Assembly (NCBI GenBank): GCA_027924645.1
Contig: BSBN01000334.1
Coordinates: forward strand, 5,704,001 to 5,768,000
Direction: 5' to 3'
From: Cunninghamia lanceolata
Lineage: Eukaryota; Streptophyta; Pinopsida; Cupressales; Cupressaceae
DNA length: 64,000 bases
The notes under the pieces are model-generated. The model saw nothing but the letters and a program-made list of their open reading frames with translations. It was not told where the DNA came from and did no database searches. Positions 22,609-33,078 of this stretch are shown here, piece after piece. Positions within the stretch are counted from its first letter, which is position 1; each line of letters starts with the position of its first letter. The translations under genes and the position numbers were made by a program.

Positions 22609-22613
22609 GCAAG
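22609..22613. repeat. Gypsy D target-site duplication GCAAG, left
   Basis: GCAAG here against ACAAG at 33074-33078, directly outside the two LTRs. One mismatch. Confidence 0.65.
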
Positions 22614-23530
22614 TGTAGTTAGGGTAAAATTGCAAATCAGGGCAAATGAATAAACGGCAATGATAAAAACCCTAGCAATGCACAATGAAGCACAAGACAA
22701 CATGAAAATCAAAATAACAAATATAAATGCAAACCAATCTCCACGCTATACTCGATTTATCTCCATTGCTCTTCTCCACCTCGCATGAGCATGCAATATT
22801 TTGAAGGATTATTGTTGAAAGAATGTTGGGTGCTCACTTCTGTAGCATAACGTTGATAAGGATGCAAAGGCTCTAATGATATTTCAACAGCATGTGGATA
22901 CTTGAGGATCAATGCATGCTAATGGCTTATGAGGGGCTTGATTTATAGAATTGGCTTGGTTCAAATGGATGGCTAGGATCAATTAGGGCTGTAGATGAAA
23001 TGGATGGATATGATTAAGTTAGGTTTCCTTGCACATTAAGAAACTGTAGTCAATTGACATGTGGCAAGGGAAGATAAGGCTTAGGTGTGCTTGTGTAGAT
23101 AAATACTAAAATTAGGTCCCATTAGTTGTGCATGTGAAAGATAAAAGTTGTAACACATGATTGACTGGACAAGTGTTGGAATGTGATGAAAGATGAGGAC
23201 TTAATTCAAATAAAATATTTGAATTAGTTGTGATATGAGTTGGAAATTAATTAAATAAATAATATTTATTTAATTAATTGGATAAATGAATAGGATAGGA
23301 TTGGGATATGATGCGAAAATTAATTAAATAAATAAAATTTATTTAATTAATTGGCTAAGTAGGATGAGGATGGGATTAAATGGGATTTTAATTAAATAAA
23401 TCAAATTTATTTAATTAATTGGCTTAATGGATTAGGGAAATTAGGACAAAATGCTACAAGATGTCTAGGATAATGTTTAACAAGGTGTTGCTAGACATGG
23501 ACAAAGTTGGGACAATTTTGGGTGTCTACA
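22614..23530 (-). repeat. Gypsy D 3' LTR
   Basis: 917 bp, matching 32086-33073. It carries three copies of a palindromic AT block where the other LTR has four, which explains the 71-bp length difference. Confidence 0.9.
23245..23418. repeat. Three palindromic AT hairpins in gypsy D 3' LTR
   Basis: At 23245-23279, 23318-23352 and 23388-23418. The first two have perfect 16-bp arms AATTAATTAAATAAAT around a 3-nt loop, and the third has 14-bp arms. The spacing is about 70 bp. Confidence 0.9.
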
Positions 23531-23546
23531 TTTTGCCCCTCTTTAA
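23531..23546 (-). promoter_or_regulatory. Gypsy D polypurine tract
   Basis: Minus sense TAAAGAGGGGCAAAA directly before the LTR start TGTAGACACCC, the usual layout of plant gypsy elements. Confidence 0.85.
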
Positions 23547-26378
23547 GATGATGTTGGAGATGATAAGATTTATGTCAAGTAACATCATTTCAAAGAAGTT
23601 AAGGTATGGATAATTGATAGGGATGCTGCTGATGATGATGATGATCATAGAAAGGATAGGTTGGTGATGCCCCCTCGAGAGGATAGGTGGGTTGGACAAA
23701 CACGGGTATGCTCTCGAAAAGAAATGGCTTGGCTACAAAAGAAAGATAAGGGAATGGATAGAAGAAATGGATGATGTGTTATGCTGCAATGGAAGGTGAG
23801 CAACCATGATGTTTGATATAGCACTAGACGTTATGCACCAAGCTATAAGGACTAGGGTGATGATGTGTCTTGTGCACGATGTGTCTTGTCTAATGCATGA
23901 GGAAGTAAACTTAGAGCATTGAAGTCCTAGTGCACAAAAGGTATGATATTACCTTAGATGCAAAGGATAGTGCAAAAAGCTATTCCAACATACACAAGAT
24001 ATGAATATTAGCTAGAATGATACTGATGTGATGCAAATGCAAGATAAAATGATAACACACACAAGCAAGCAAGCAAGCATGCACAAATGATTCAAAAACA
24101 AACAAGGTATTGCCCCTGTCAAGCTATAAACCAATGATTGGTTGTCAATTGATGATAGTTGAGAGTGTTGTCATTGTGGGGAAAACTATATCCCTAGATC
24201 AACACAAGGTTGTTTGCTGAGTTGGTTGGCTGGTTGGCCGATTGATTTGGCTTACAACAAGGCTAGGATCAAGACCATTGATTGTGATTGGATAACTTGG
24301 CTTGATTGATTAAGCTTGATTAGTATGGATTAAGGATGGGCTTGCATTTGGATCATTGTTTGGATTTGGTTGATGATGAGAAAATGATGGATGAAGATTG
24401 ATGAAGGATTGATGAAATGTTGATGATGGGATGATATGTGATATATTGAGTTGCTTTTGATTTGTTGGAGTGATTAGATTTGTTTTGATTGGAGTTGGAT
24501 GTGATTCAGTTGATTTACTTTGGTGTTGATGCTGATGATTGATAGGATTTATTTTGATGGTTGGATTGATGTGCTTTGAGTTGATTTTCTTTGGTGTTTT
24601 CTATTGTTGGATTGATTGTTTTGATGATTGGATTATTTTGAATGATGATAGTGATGGTGTGATGATTAGAGTGTCCACTCAATCTAAGCATAAGCAAGTG
24701 TTCTCAGTGTGCTCACAGGATGTAAAACAAACAAGGTATTGCCTTTGTCAAGTCATAAATCAATAATTGATTGTTTGATTGATGATGATAATAGTGTTGT
24801 CATTGCGGGGAAAGCTATATCCCTAGATCAACACAAGGATGTGGGAACGCTATATCCCATTAATGATGATTGATGATGATTGATTCAGTTTATGACAAGA
24901 TTAGGATCAAAACCTATTGATTTGATTAGATAATGTTCCTTGATTGATTAGCTTGCTTGATATGGATTAGTGTGACTTAGATTTAAGATCATTGCTTAGA
25001 TTGATTTGATTGCTATGATTAAAAGAAGTGATTGATTGAAATGAATGAATGAATGTTATTGCTAAGAAGAATTGATGATGATGATTTGATTTGATTTTAA
25101 TTGAATGTTGATGGAGTGGATTGTTTTGGATGATATGATTGGTTTTATTGCTTGGATTTTTCGTTGGATATTTAATTTTTTGGATTTTTTGACAGATTTT
25201 AATTTTTTGAAATATTTTGATTTTTTTTTGTGTTTTTGAATGTTTTGGAAAATGCCAATGGATTTACAATTTGGGTAGCCTTTGTGCTTGATACAAATGA
25301 CAAGGGAGAAAACTAGGTCTAGGTGCATAAATGGATAAAAGGATGGGCTCATAGTAAATGGGATGAAAGGCTCGTGATAGATGGATAGATAAGAGGATAG
25401 GCCATATAAGGGATGGATGCATGCCTCATGATAAATAGATAGTTAGGCTATAGTGGAAAGCTAATGATAAACAGATGGGGATAAGCTATAAGAAGCTCAT
25501 GATAAGGATACGTCATAGTGGATGGATCATAAGGGAGCTAGGATGTGATCTCCAAAGGCTATGTTGCATAGGAAGAATAACTTGCCCCATTCTAGGTGGT
25601 AATGCTTAGGATTTTTACATGACAAAGTTCATGACTATGGGATGATATGATGGATTGGTTTAAATGGGATGGATAAATGGTCAATGGATAGGACTTGGTT
25701 TAGAAAGAAAGTATGTCAAGAAATATCCAAACATGTTTCAACATTGTACCCCTATGTCTTCATCAAAATCAAAAAGATGAAAGGGAGGATAAATGGGTTC
25801 AATAAGATAGGCATGTTTATGTAATGGCTAAGGATGGTACGATGGTATGGTAATGGTAGGATAAGATGGGATGGAAAATGATAGGTTGGATATGGTAAGA
25901 TGGATGAGACAATGTGCCTCTAAGTGTAAGTGACATAGAAGATCAACCTACACATGACACCTGTTTGCCAAGTTTTCATCATGGTACTTATCCAAGGCAC
26001 CTGTTTACCAGGTTTTCATCATGGTACTTATCCAAGGCACCTGTTTACCAGGTTTTCACCGTTGGACAAAAGGATTTCTCTTTACTTTTTTTGATTTTTT
26101 TTGTTTTTTTTTTCTTTTTTTTGATCGGATGACAATTACACATGGCGCATGTTTGCCAGGTTTTCACCATGGTAATGGATAGGAGGGACTCAAGTGGCTA
26201 GTGCTATGAAAGGTGATAGTGTCCCATTAGAGATGGATGTCGTCGCATGGACCATGTCAAGTGTGCTCATAGATGTTGGCAAAGGGATTGCATGGATGGG
26301 AGATGGATTAGGTAGATAGTGGATTAGGATGTGGATTATGGAAGGCTCATGCAAGGATAGATGGATGGGGATAGTGGA
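23547..26378 (-). other. Gypsy D 3' internal region, low complexity
   Basis: Rich in GAT/GATG/ATTGATT words on the plus strand, including a GAT run near 23630 and GCAA repeats near 24065. A roughly 150-bp block is repeated: CAAACAAGGTATTGCC...GTTGTCATTG...GGGGAAA.CTATATCCCTAGATC occurs near 24099-24200 and again near 24727-24835. No pol domain is recognisable on either strand. Confidence 0.5.
25958..26060. repeat. 40-bp tandem repeat in gypsy D
   Basis: About 2.5 copies of a 40-bp unit that begins CACCTGTTTACCAGGTTTTC and ends CTTATCCAAGG, starting at 25958, 25998 and 26038. Related units recur at 62908-62975 in the second family member. Confidence 0.85.
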
Positions 26379-26403
26379 TTATGTTAGACTTAGGATGAAA
26401 GGC

Positions 26404-26862
26404 TTATGCAAAAGCATGGACCATAGGAAGGTGATGGGAAAGATTTGTAGGATAATGGATGAAGGATGGGGAGATGTAGTTATGTGGAGGTGTTGCAAAG
26501 TGGAAGGGAACCATGACCAACGATTGCACACACCATGATAAACATTGAAGCTTTTGATGAGATGGTGGTGTAGGAAGCAATGGGGTTGTTTTCTTAGGGG
26601 ATGGTTGACGAAGTGATTTAGGAACCCACATTGATTTAGTATTTTTAGTGCTTTTGTTTTGCTTGTGTGATTTTTGAAGGGAATGGAAGTTTTGGATGGA
26701 AGTAGGCTTTTGGATGGATATAGGTGGTTGGGATTCTTGAGATGTGGATGAGGATGCCTCATTAGACTTTCTTGATATTTTCTTAGGAACCCAAACCATT
26801 TTGCTTTTGGGCTTTGCATTTGGAGGTAGATGGCTTCTTAGATGTGGATGAGGATGCCTCAT
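26404..26862 (-). pseudogene. Displaced C-terminal part of the gypsy D Gag
   Basis: This frame begins with a second copy of NAKPKSKMVWVPK and continues through KSMWVPKSLRQ. It is the natural continuation of the upstream Gag frame but was pushed out of register by a 100-bp tandem duplication. It is proline-, serine- and lysine-rich with no further domain recognised. Confidence 0.6.
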
Positions 26863-26942
26863 TCGCTTTGCTAGCTATTTGCTTAGGAACCCAAACCATT
26901 TTGCTTTTAGGCTTTGCATTTGGAGGTAAGGGTTTAGATGCC
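26743..26942. repeat. 100-bp tandem duplication in gypsy D Gag
   Basis: TGTGGATGAGGATGCCTCATT starts the unit at 26743 and again at 26843, and both copies run into ACCCAAACCATTTTGCTTTT. The unit is 100 bp, not a multiple of three, so it shifts the reading frame. Confidence 0.9.
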
Positions 26943-29296
26943 TGCTTAGATGAACTTTGCTTTGAGTTTGATTCTTTATGTCCTAAGGTATGAAGACCTT
27001 TAAGATTTTTGGTAGGAGTTTTAGCTTTATAGGTAGAGGCATAAATTTTTTTTCTTTTGAATCCCATGGGGTGGGTGGAGTGGATGGAATGATTGGAAGC
27101 TTTATGCTTAGGCAATGTGTACATTTGTTGGTCATGATTAGGGATGTAAGGATACTTATGAATGATATGTATGTTAGGTGTTGGAAGCAACGGTGGCAAG
27201 GTTGATGGAGGGATATTTGGAGTTGGAAGAAGTGGAGGCAAAGTGGATGGTGAAAGATGTACAGTCACATGCTTTTGACATTTATAGGATGATGGAGATG
27301 GAATGGCAAAATATGTTTTGGGTAGATGATGGGGGGTGCGATGGAAAGTAGTAGGTTTAGGATGCACGAAGGGATTACCAACATCTTTAGCTTGTTTACC
27401 TTGGGGTGTGTATCCAAGGCTGTATGAGCATGGAGGGATCTTGACATGGTTTGGCTCCAAAATACCTTGTTTATAAAGGCCTAGGCCTTTACCTTTGTAG
27501 TTCATGTTTTGGAGGATGCGATTGACTATGTGACTAGGTGTAGTTTGAACACTAGACTTGAGTTCATTATTGGATGTAGAAGGTGAAGTGGATAAAGCTC
27601 GTTGTTGTCCTAAGGAAGAACACTCATGTATAAGGGTGGTAAGTCCACTAGGACCTGATGGTGGACTTGAAATGGAATAGATGGTGGATGTGGAAGGAGG
27701 ATCATTAGGATCTTGATTAGCATTGTGTTCACTACGATCCAAGCTATTTGTTTGATCTTCTATGCTTATTTGTTCTTGGGAGGCAAGTGTCTCATCATGA
27801 CAAGTGGATGTTTTCTCATTGTGGATAGGGGTAGATGGAGGATGGATAAGCATAGTTGGGATATCTTGTTCTTGGATGGTTATGGGATTATGGATAGGAT
27901 CAAGGTGCTCATGGATAGCTTCTTCATCATGGATATCATCTTGATCATAAAGAAGGTAGATGTTATGGATGGGTTGCATGAAAGTGTTTTGATCTTGAGT
28001 TGGACTAGGGCTTAATGTTTCCACATGCTTAGGATTAAATTTTTGACATACCTCTTGACTTTGGATGAAAGTGGAAGGCTCTTGGTCAACAACATAAGAA
28101 CATGATGACTCTTGACTTAGATTAATGATAGAAGATTCACAAATAGGCTTGATGGCTTGTAGGTCACATGATGGGCTTGAAGGGCTAAGAATGTTAATTG
28201 AGGGCTCTTGGATAGGCTCAAGGATAGGTGGACCACATGATGGGATTATAGGATTGGACATGACCTCTGGAAGTTCATTAGTAGGCTCATGAATGGGTGT
28301 TTGACATGGGGGTAGTTTATTCCTAGCTAGTAGCCAATGGATCACATCCTTCGCAAGGGTATGGGTGGATGGGAAATATAATGGATGGATGATAATAGTA
28401 GATGGTGTTGTAGGCTTAGGAAGAGGATTAGGTTGGGCTAATTGGATTGGGTGGATTAGAATTAGGACTAGAGGGGGTGATGTGGCATGATTTCCCATTA
28501 TAGGTAGGTACACCTTATAAACAATTGAGACAAATATTGGGCATTGATTTGTATTATGGCCTTTGGTCCTATGGTATGCACAATAATCATGTTCATCATA
28601 TGGACTTTCTTCACATGGTTTTACTTCAAGAAGTTCAATGAGTTTTGCTTCAAACATTCTTTGTAAAACTATCTTAGCCGCATCCTTAGGTGAAGGATTA
28701 GAATGACATGGTGATGAAGGTAATGAAGGGCTTGGTGATTTGGAAGGTTGATGGACTAATGGACTAGGAGTAGGATCACATGGTGGTGTTGGGATAGGAC
28801 TTGTTGGCTCATATGTTGGCATGGGATTGGATGGTGGAGGCCACTCTAGATTGGTATCTCCCTTGTCAAAGGTTATTAGATCTTGTTGCATAGGATAACT
28901 TGGGCTTGTTTGATTTATGTACAAGGGACCACTTGGACTTGCATGTGCTTCTTGTTGCAAAGGTGGACTTGGGCTCATTTGTGCTCGTTGAGGAGGCCAT
29001 TGATAGTGTTGGTAGCTAGGTGTAACGACAGGATATGTGGACAAAAGATCTTGAGGTGGACTCAAAGTTGAGGGCATTTGATCTTGTTGGCAAGGTTGAT
29101 TTGTGCTCACTTGATTTATATACAAAAGGCCATTTGGACTTGGTAGTATCACTTGATTGCTTTGTGGATGGGCTTGGTAGTGCATTGGAATGTCAGCATG
29201 AGGGATTGGATAATGTTGAGGTGGAGGTTGATATGTTGATGTGGCATAGGTTGATGTGTATGGTGGATTAAGTTGATAGGAAGATGGATATGGCAT
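26783..29296 (-). CDS. Gag-like protein of gypsy D with retroviral-type knuckle and G-patch
   Basis: 837 codons, the longest open frame in the window, starting at MPYPSSYQLNPPY. The N-terminal third is Pro/Gln/Ser-rich with repeated GLLYINQ-type phrases (about residues 55-130). A knuckle YCAYHRTKGHNTNQC (CX2HX4HX4C) follows near residue 240, as in Tat/Ogre-type Gag. A long acidic Ser/Pro-rich linker leads to a G-patch-like block (ILQNMNYKGKGLGLYKQG, near residue 605). The C-terminus has KMVWVPK. G-patch modules occur near the Gag/protease region of plant gypsy elements. Length and openness suggest relatively recent decay. A 100-bp duplication moves the original C-terminus to another frame. 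I infer that it packages element RNA. Confidence 0.75.
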   Translation of the reverse strand: MPYPSSYQLNPPYTSTYATSTYQPPPQHYPIPHADIPMHYQAHPQSNQVILPSPNGLLYINQVSTNQPCQQDQMPSTLSPPQDLLSTYPVVTPSYQHYQWPPQRAQMSPSPPLQQEAHASPSGPLYINQTSPSYPMQQDLITFDKGDTNLEWPPPSNPMPTYEPTSPIPTPPCDPTPSPLVHQPSKSPSPSLPSSPCHSNPSPKDAAKIVLQRMFEAKLIELLEVKPCEESPYDEHDYCAYHRTKGHNTNQCPIFVSIVYKVYLPIMGNHATSPPLVLILIHPIQLAQPNPLPKPTTPSTIIIHPLYFPSTHTLAKDVIHWLLARNKLPPCQTPIHEPTNELPEVMSNPIIPSCGPPILEPIQEPSINILSPSSPSCDLQAIKPICESSIINLSQESSCSYVVDQEPSTFIQSQEVCQKFNPKHVETLSPSPTQDQNTFMQPIHNIYLLYDQDDIHDEEAIHEHLDPIHNPITIQEQDIPTMLIHPPSTPIHNEKTSTCHDETLASQEQISIEDQTNSLDRSEHNANQDPNDPPSTSTIYSISSPPSGPSGLTTLIHECSSLGQQRALSTSPSTSNNELKSSVQTTPSHIVNRILQNMNYKGKGLGLYKQGILEPNHVKIPPCSYSLGYTPQGKQAKDVGNPFVHPKPTTFHRTPHHLPKTYFAIPSPSSYKCQKHVTVHLSPSTLPPLLPTPNIPPSTLPPLLPTPNIHIIHKYPYIPNHDQQMYTLPKHKASNHSIHSTHPMGFKRKKIYASTYKAKTPTKNLKGLHTLGHKESNSKQSSSKQASKPLPPNAKPKSKMVWVPKQIASKANEASSSTSKKPSTSKCKAQKQNGLGS

Positions 29297-30884
29297 GTGG
29301 CTATGAGGTGGATTAGGTTGGTATGGAGTGGCTAAGGATTGATGTACTTGTTGAGCTTGACTAGTGGCTAAAAGGTGTTGGACTTGGGCTACGAAGTGTT
29401 GCAGTTGAGGTGATTGGCTTGCGTGGGGTTGAGCTCTTTAGAGGAAGAATTGTAATATTTCAATGGCGTCTTGGTTTAGGGGTTGTGATCCTTGATAAAT
29501 ATTTTGGAGGAATCTTTGGAATTTGATTTCTAGGTCCTCTAGTGTAGACATGTTGTCACCAAGTGATTGTCTTAACTCCTTTTAGCAAGTGCTTGTTTAG
29601 GGATTTGGATGATGATGTGGAATGTTTGGATGACTTGTCTTTATGTGTTTGAGTGTTTAGAGCTTGATGTGGCAATATTCAAACAAATGATTATGCATAT
29701 ACACACATGAATCACTCACACAAGACACATAAGCAAGTTGTTAGTTTGAAAGAATGTGATGATCGTTAAGCAAGCACGTGAAGACACTTCAACAAGTCCT
29801 AGTCAAGGCAAGGCCATTATCACAAGGAGGTTCTAGTGAAAAATTGGGGAACCGGCACACCACAAGCATCTAGCAAGCCACTTAAGACTTTAACTAACCC
29901 TACTAGGAGTTTTAATATACACAAAGGTACACCTCCTTTCGAGTTAGCACTGTATGGTGAGCGCTAATACCAGTTAGACTTGGCTTTCGCCTTATCCTCT
30001 AATTTTTATAGTGGACCGGATGAAAGTACCACTTGAGGTCAATCCCTTGGGGTGGATACCAAGGCAGGCCTCTCTAAGGCTAAACAAAAGCAACACAAGT
30101 AAATGTTTTTGATCTCCAAGTTCATGTTAGGACGCGAGGAGAGAGCATACACATTTACTTGGTCACACTCGCATGGGGTTCATTAACCTTAGAAATTCAA
30201 TGTGTGGAAGACAATGCAAGAACTTGTTTGTTTTAAAGCCCAAATCCAAATGTGATAAAAGACAATGGTTTGTTTTAGCCCAATTTTTTGATGTGAATTT
30301 GCAAACAATTGTCCGTTTTAATCCCAAAGTCTAAATGTGTGATCAAACAAGATTAAGAGATGAAATATTAGAATGAGTGCACCTGATACAATCACTTTCT
30401 AATTTGTTGTAGATGTTGATGCCAATACTGCTCTAGCTCCTTGGATATGCCTACAAGTCACAAAAATCAGAAAAGACCAAGTAAACTTGCACAAGAAGAT
30501 GGTTATGTGAAAAAGATGAAATCTGAAAATTTTGATTAAAAATTATCTGATACAAAAGAGTGGATTTCAGAAACAGAAAATTTAGGAGATTCTAAGCAAT
30601 TTGAAAAAAAGTTTTGCTGAAAAACGATCAAAATTGCTCAAGTTATGCTCAAATGAAGTTTGCAATGAACTAGAACTTTGACTGATAAAAAAGTCTAAAA
30701 AATGGTATAGTCACCTAATAAAAGTAATACAATTGTGAATTTTGTCCTCCCATCTTTCTAACGAGTCCTTGTTTGTGCAATTTGGCCACCGTATGTGAAA
30801 GTTATGATAGAAACACCAAGATACACAATGACAGCTACCAAAAGCAAGTTACAATTGCCAGATGTGATTTACTGTTGATTAGAA
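29297..30884 (-). other. Gypsy D leader, part near Gag
   Basis: Minus-sense leader between the motif array and the Gag start. A short piece directly upstream of the Gag ATG (29297-29570) can be read as Gag-like sequence with stops, and no other gene is supported. A TTTTAATCCCAAA-type phrase recurs near 30230-30340. Confidence 0.4.
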
Positions 30885-31785
30885 GTGATCTGAATTTGTC
30901 TGCAGGTGAGATTCATACGTGATGCACTATTGATCATAAGCGATCTCAATATGTTTGTAGGTGAGCTATTATATCATAGATGCGAATCTGATAATACCAT
31001 ATGCGGATTGTTTTAGCTCGTAAGCGATGCAAAAAATCTAGGATGCGAACTGTTTCAGCTTATAAGCGATCTAATCCTGCAAAACAACAGTTGCAACAAA
31101 AACCCTATTCTACTAAAGGAGAGCACTATCAAACCTAAAGTGACACTATTATTGCAAAAGCGGCTACTATCCATTCAAAAGCGATGCGGATCAGTTTAAA
31201 AGCGATTATTGTGATCACAAAGGCGATTCGAATATTGCATAATCGATTACTGTTATATCATAAGTGAGCAACACAGTTTAAAAGCAATCTCTAACAGTAT
31301 TAAAGATCATAGGTGAGCTCTGTTGAGACAAAAGTGATGCATATCATACCTGAGGCGATCACTATCGATGTAAAGGCGATCCAGAAAGCGATATAAGCGG
31401 CTGATCCCAGTGTAAAAGCGACGCAGAGATATGCAAAAAGCGGCGGATTTTTGCTCAAAAGCAATGCAAAAAAGGATGGAAGCGATAGATAATAGCTCAT
31501 ATGTGACTAAGAAAAGACAAAAAGTGACTAACAATAGCCCAAAAGCGATCTAGAAAGTTTCAGGTGAGAGATTACAGATAATAACCATATGCGACCAGGT
31601 TTACCAGATGCGATTGGTTTTTGTTCAAAAGTGAGCTGAATTTTACCAAAAGCTTATGACTGTTTGTTCAAAAGTGAGCCAAATTTGACCATAAGCGACT
31701 GCTGTTTGATCAAAGGTGAACTGATTTAGCCCAAGCGACTGCTGTTTGATCAAAGGCGAGCTGAATTACCAGAAGCGCATTTTTG
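30885..31785. repeat. Degenerate AAAAGCGAT/AAAGGTGAGC motif array in gypsy D leader
   Basis: About 35 loose copies of a 9-10 bp word, such as AAAAGCGAT, ATAAGCGAC, AAAGGCGAT and AAAAGTGAGC, spaced roughly 20-30 bp apart over 0.9 kb. The word is AT-rich upstream and CG-containing in the core. The array lies between the primer site and Gag, where packaging or promoter elements could sit. I do not know its function. Confidence 0.75.
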
Positions 31786-32062
31786 CAGTCTGGTTATTGT
31801 TTTCTTCGCCAAATGCTCCATTTTTCATCAAATTTAGCCAAATTTGTACTCAAAATTTATGGAAACGGCCTCCCGGATGCAATGGTGAGGTTAGATTTGG
31901 GCTAAGAGATCATCTACATACATTTTTAGCCAAATCTTTACAAACTAGGGTTAGAAAAATGCAAATTTTTGCTACAAAAGCTTGCAAAAATGAAAGATTG
32001 GTGCTCCAAGAGATCTAAACTTCATAAAAAACAACTCAAACAAGAGATTTAATCAAGGACGT

Positions 32063-32083
32063 GAGTCCCACCGGGCGTGCTAG
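32063..32083 (-). promoter_or_regulatory. Gypsy D primer-binding site
   Basis: Minus sense TAGCACGCCCGGTGGGACTC starts 2 bp after the 5' LTR. If the first triplet was TGG, this is complementary to a full tRNA 3' end (CCA, discriminator, 7-nt acceptor, CCCAC T-stem). I cannot name the isotype. Confidence 0.65.
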
Positions 32084-32085
32084 AA

Positions 32086-33073
32086 TGTAGTTAGGGTAAA
32101 ATTGCAAATTAGGGCAAATGAATAAATGGCAATGATAAAAACCCTAGCAATGCACAATGAAGCACAAGACAACATGAAAATCAAAATAAAAAACATAAAT
32201 GCAAACCGATCTCCACGCTATGCTCGATTTATCTCCATTGCTCTTCTCCACCTTGCATGAGCATGTGAGATTTTGAAGGATTATTGTTGAAAGAATGTTG
32301 GGTGCTCACTTCTGCAGCATAACGTTGATAAGGATGCAAAGGCTCTAATGATATTTCAACAGCATGTGGATACTTGAGGATCAATACATGCTAATGGCTT
32401 ATGAGGGGGTTGATTTATAGAATTGGCTTGGTTCAAATGGATGGCTAGGATCAATTAGGGCTTTAGTGAAATGGATGGATAGGATTAAGTTAGGTTTCCT
32501 TGCACATTAAGAAATTGTAGTCAATTGACATGTGGCAAGGGAAGATAAGGCTTAGGTGTGCTTGTGTAGATAAATACTAAAATTAGGTCACATTAGTTGT
32601 GCATGTGAAAGATAAAAGTTGTAACACATGATTGACTGGACAAGTGTTGGAATGTGATGAAAGATGAGGACTTAATTCAAATAAAATATTTGAATTAGTT
32701 GTGATATGATTTGGAAATTAATTAAATAAATAATATTTATTTAATTAATTGGATAAATGAATAGGATAGGATTGGGATATGATGTGGAAATTAATTAAAT
32801 AAATAAAATTTATTTAATTAATTAGGTAGATGAATAAGATGGGATAAGATATGATGTGGAAATTAATTAAATAAATAAAATTTATTTAATTAATTGGCTA
32901 AGTAGGATGAGGATGGGATTAAATGGGATTTTAATTAAATAAATCAAATTTATTTAATTAATTGGCTTTATAGATTAGGGAAATTAGGACAAAATGCTAC
33001 AAGATGTCTAGGATAATGTTTAACAAGGTGTTGCTAGACATGGACAAAGTTGGTACAATTTTGGGTGTCTACA
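32086..33073 (-). repeat. Gypsy D 5' LTR
   Basis: 988 bp. The first 60 bases differ from the other LTR at only a couple of positions, both C/T. It has four palindromic AT hairpins at 32716-32750, 32789-32823, 32861-32895 and 32931-32961. Confidence 0.9.
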
Positions 33074-33078
33074 ACAAG
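33074..33078. repeat. Gypsy D target-site duplication ACAAG, right
   Basis: Pairs with GCAAG at 22609-22613 with one mismatch. Confidence 0.65.

Larger units (their letters stand above)
22614..33073 (-). mobile_element. Gypsy D: nonautonomous Gag-only element (TR-GAG-like)
   Basis: LTRs with TGTAG/CTACA ends. In minus sense the order is 5' LTR (32086-33073), primer site, a 3-kb leader with a motif array, a long Gag-like frame, a 3-kb A/G-rich 3' region, polypurine tract and 3' LTR (22614-23530). I find no protease, RT, RNase H or integrase in 8.5 kb of internal sequence. The Gag knuckle type (CX2HX4HX4C) points to the Tat/Ogre side of Ty3/gypsy. Its LTR pair looks the least diverged of the nested elements, which fits its innermost position. 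Confidence 0.85.

Noticed and set aside
23245..23418. AT hairpins as a CRISPR array
   Set aside because: The repeats are palindromic AT blocks inside a plant LTR, and the intervening sequences are repeats of each other rather than unique spacers.
26783..29296. The 837-codon frame as a host proline-rich or cell-wall protein
   Set aside because: It lies between LTRs with matching primer and polypurine sites, contains a Gag-type CX2HX4HX4C motif and a G-patch, and has a second copy at the right edge.
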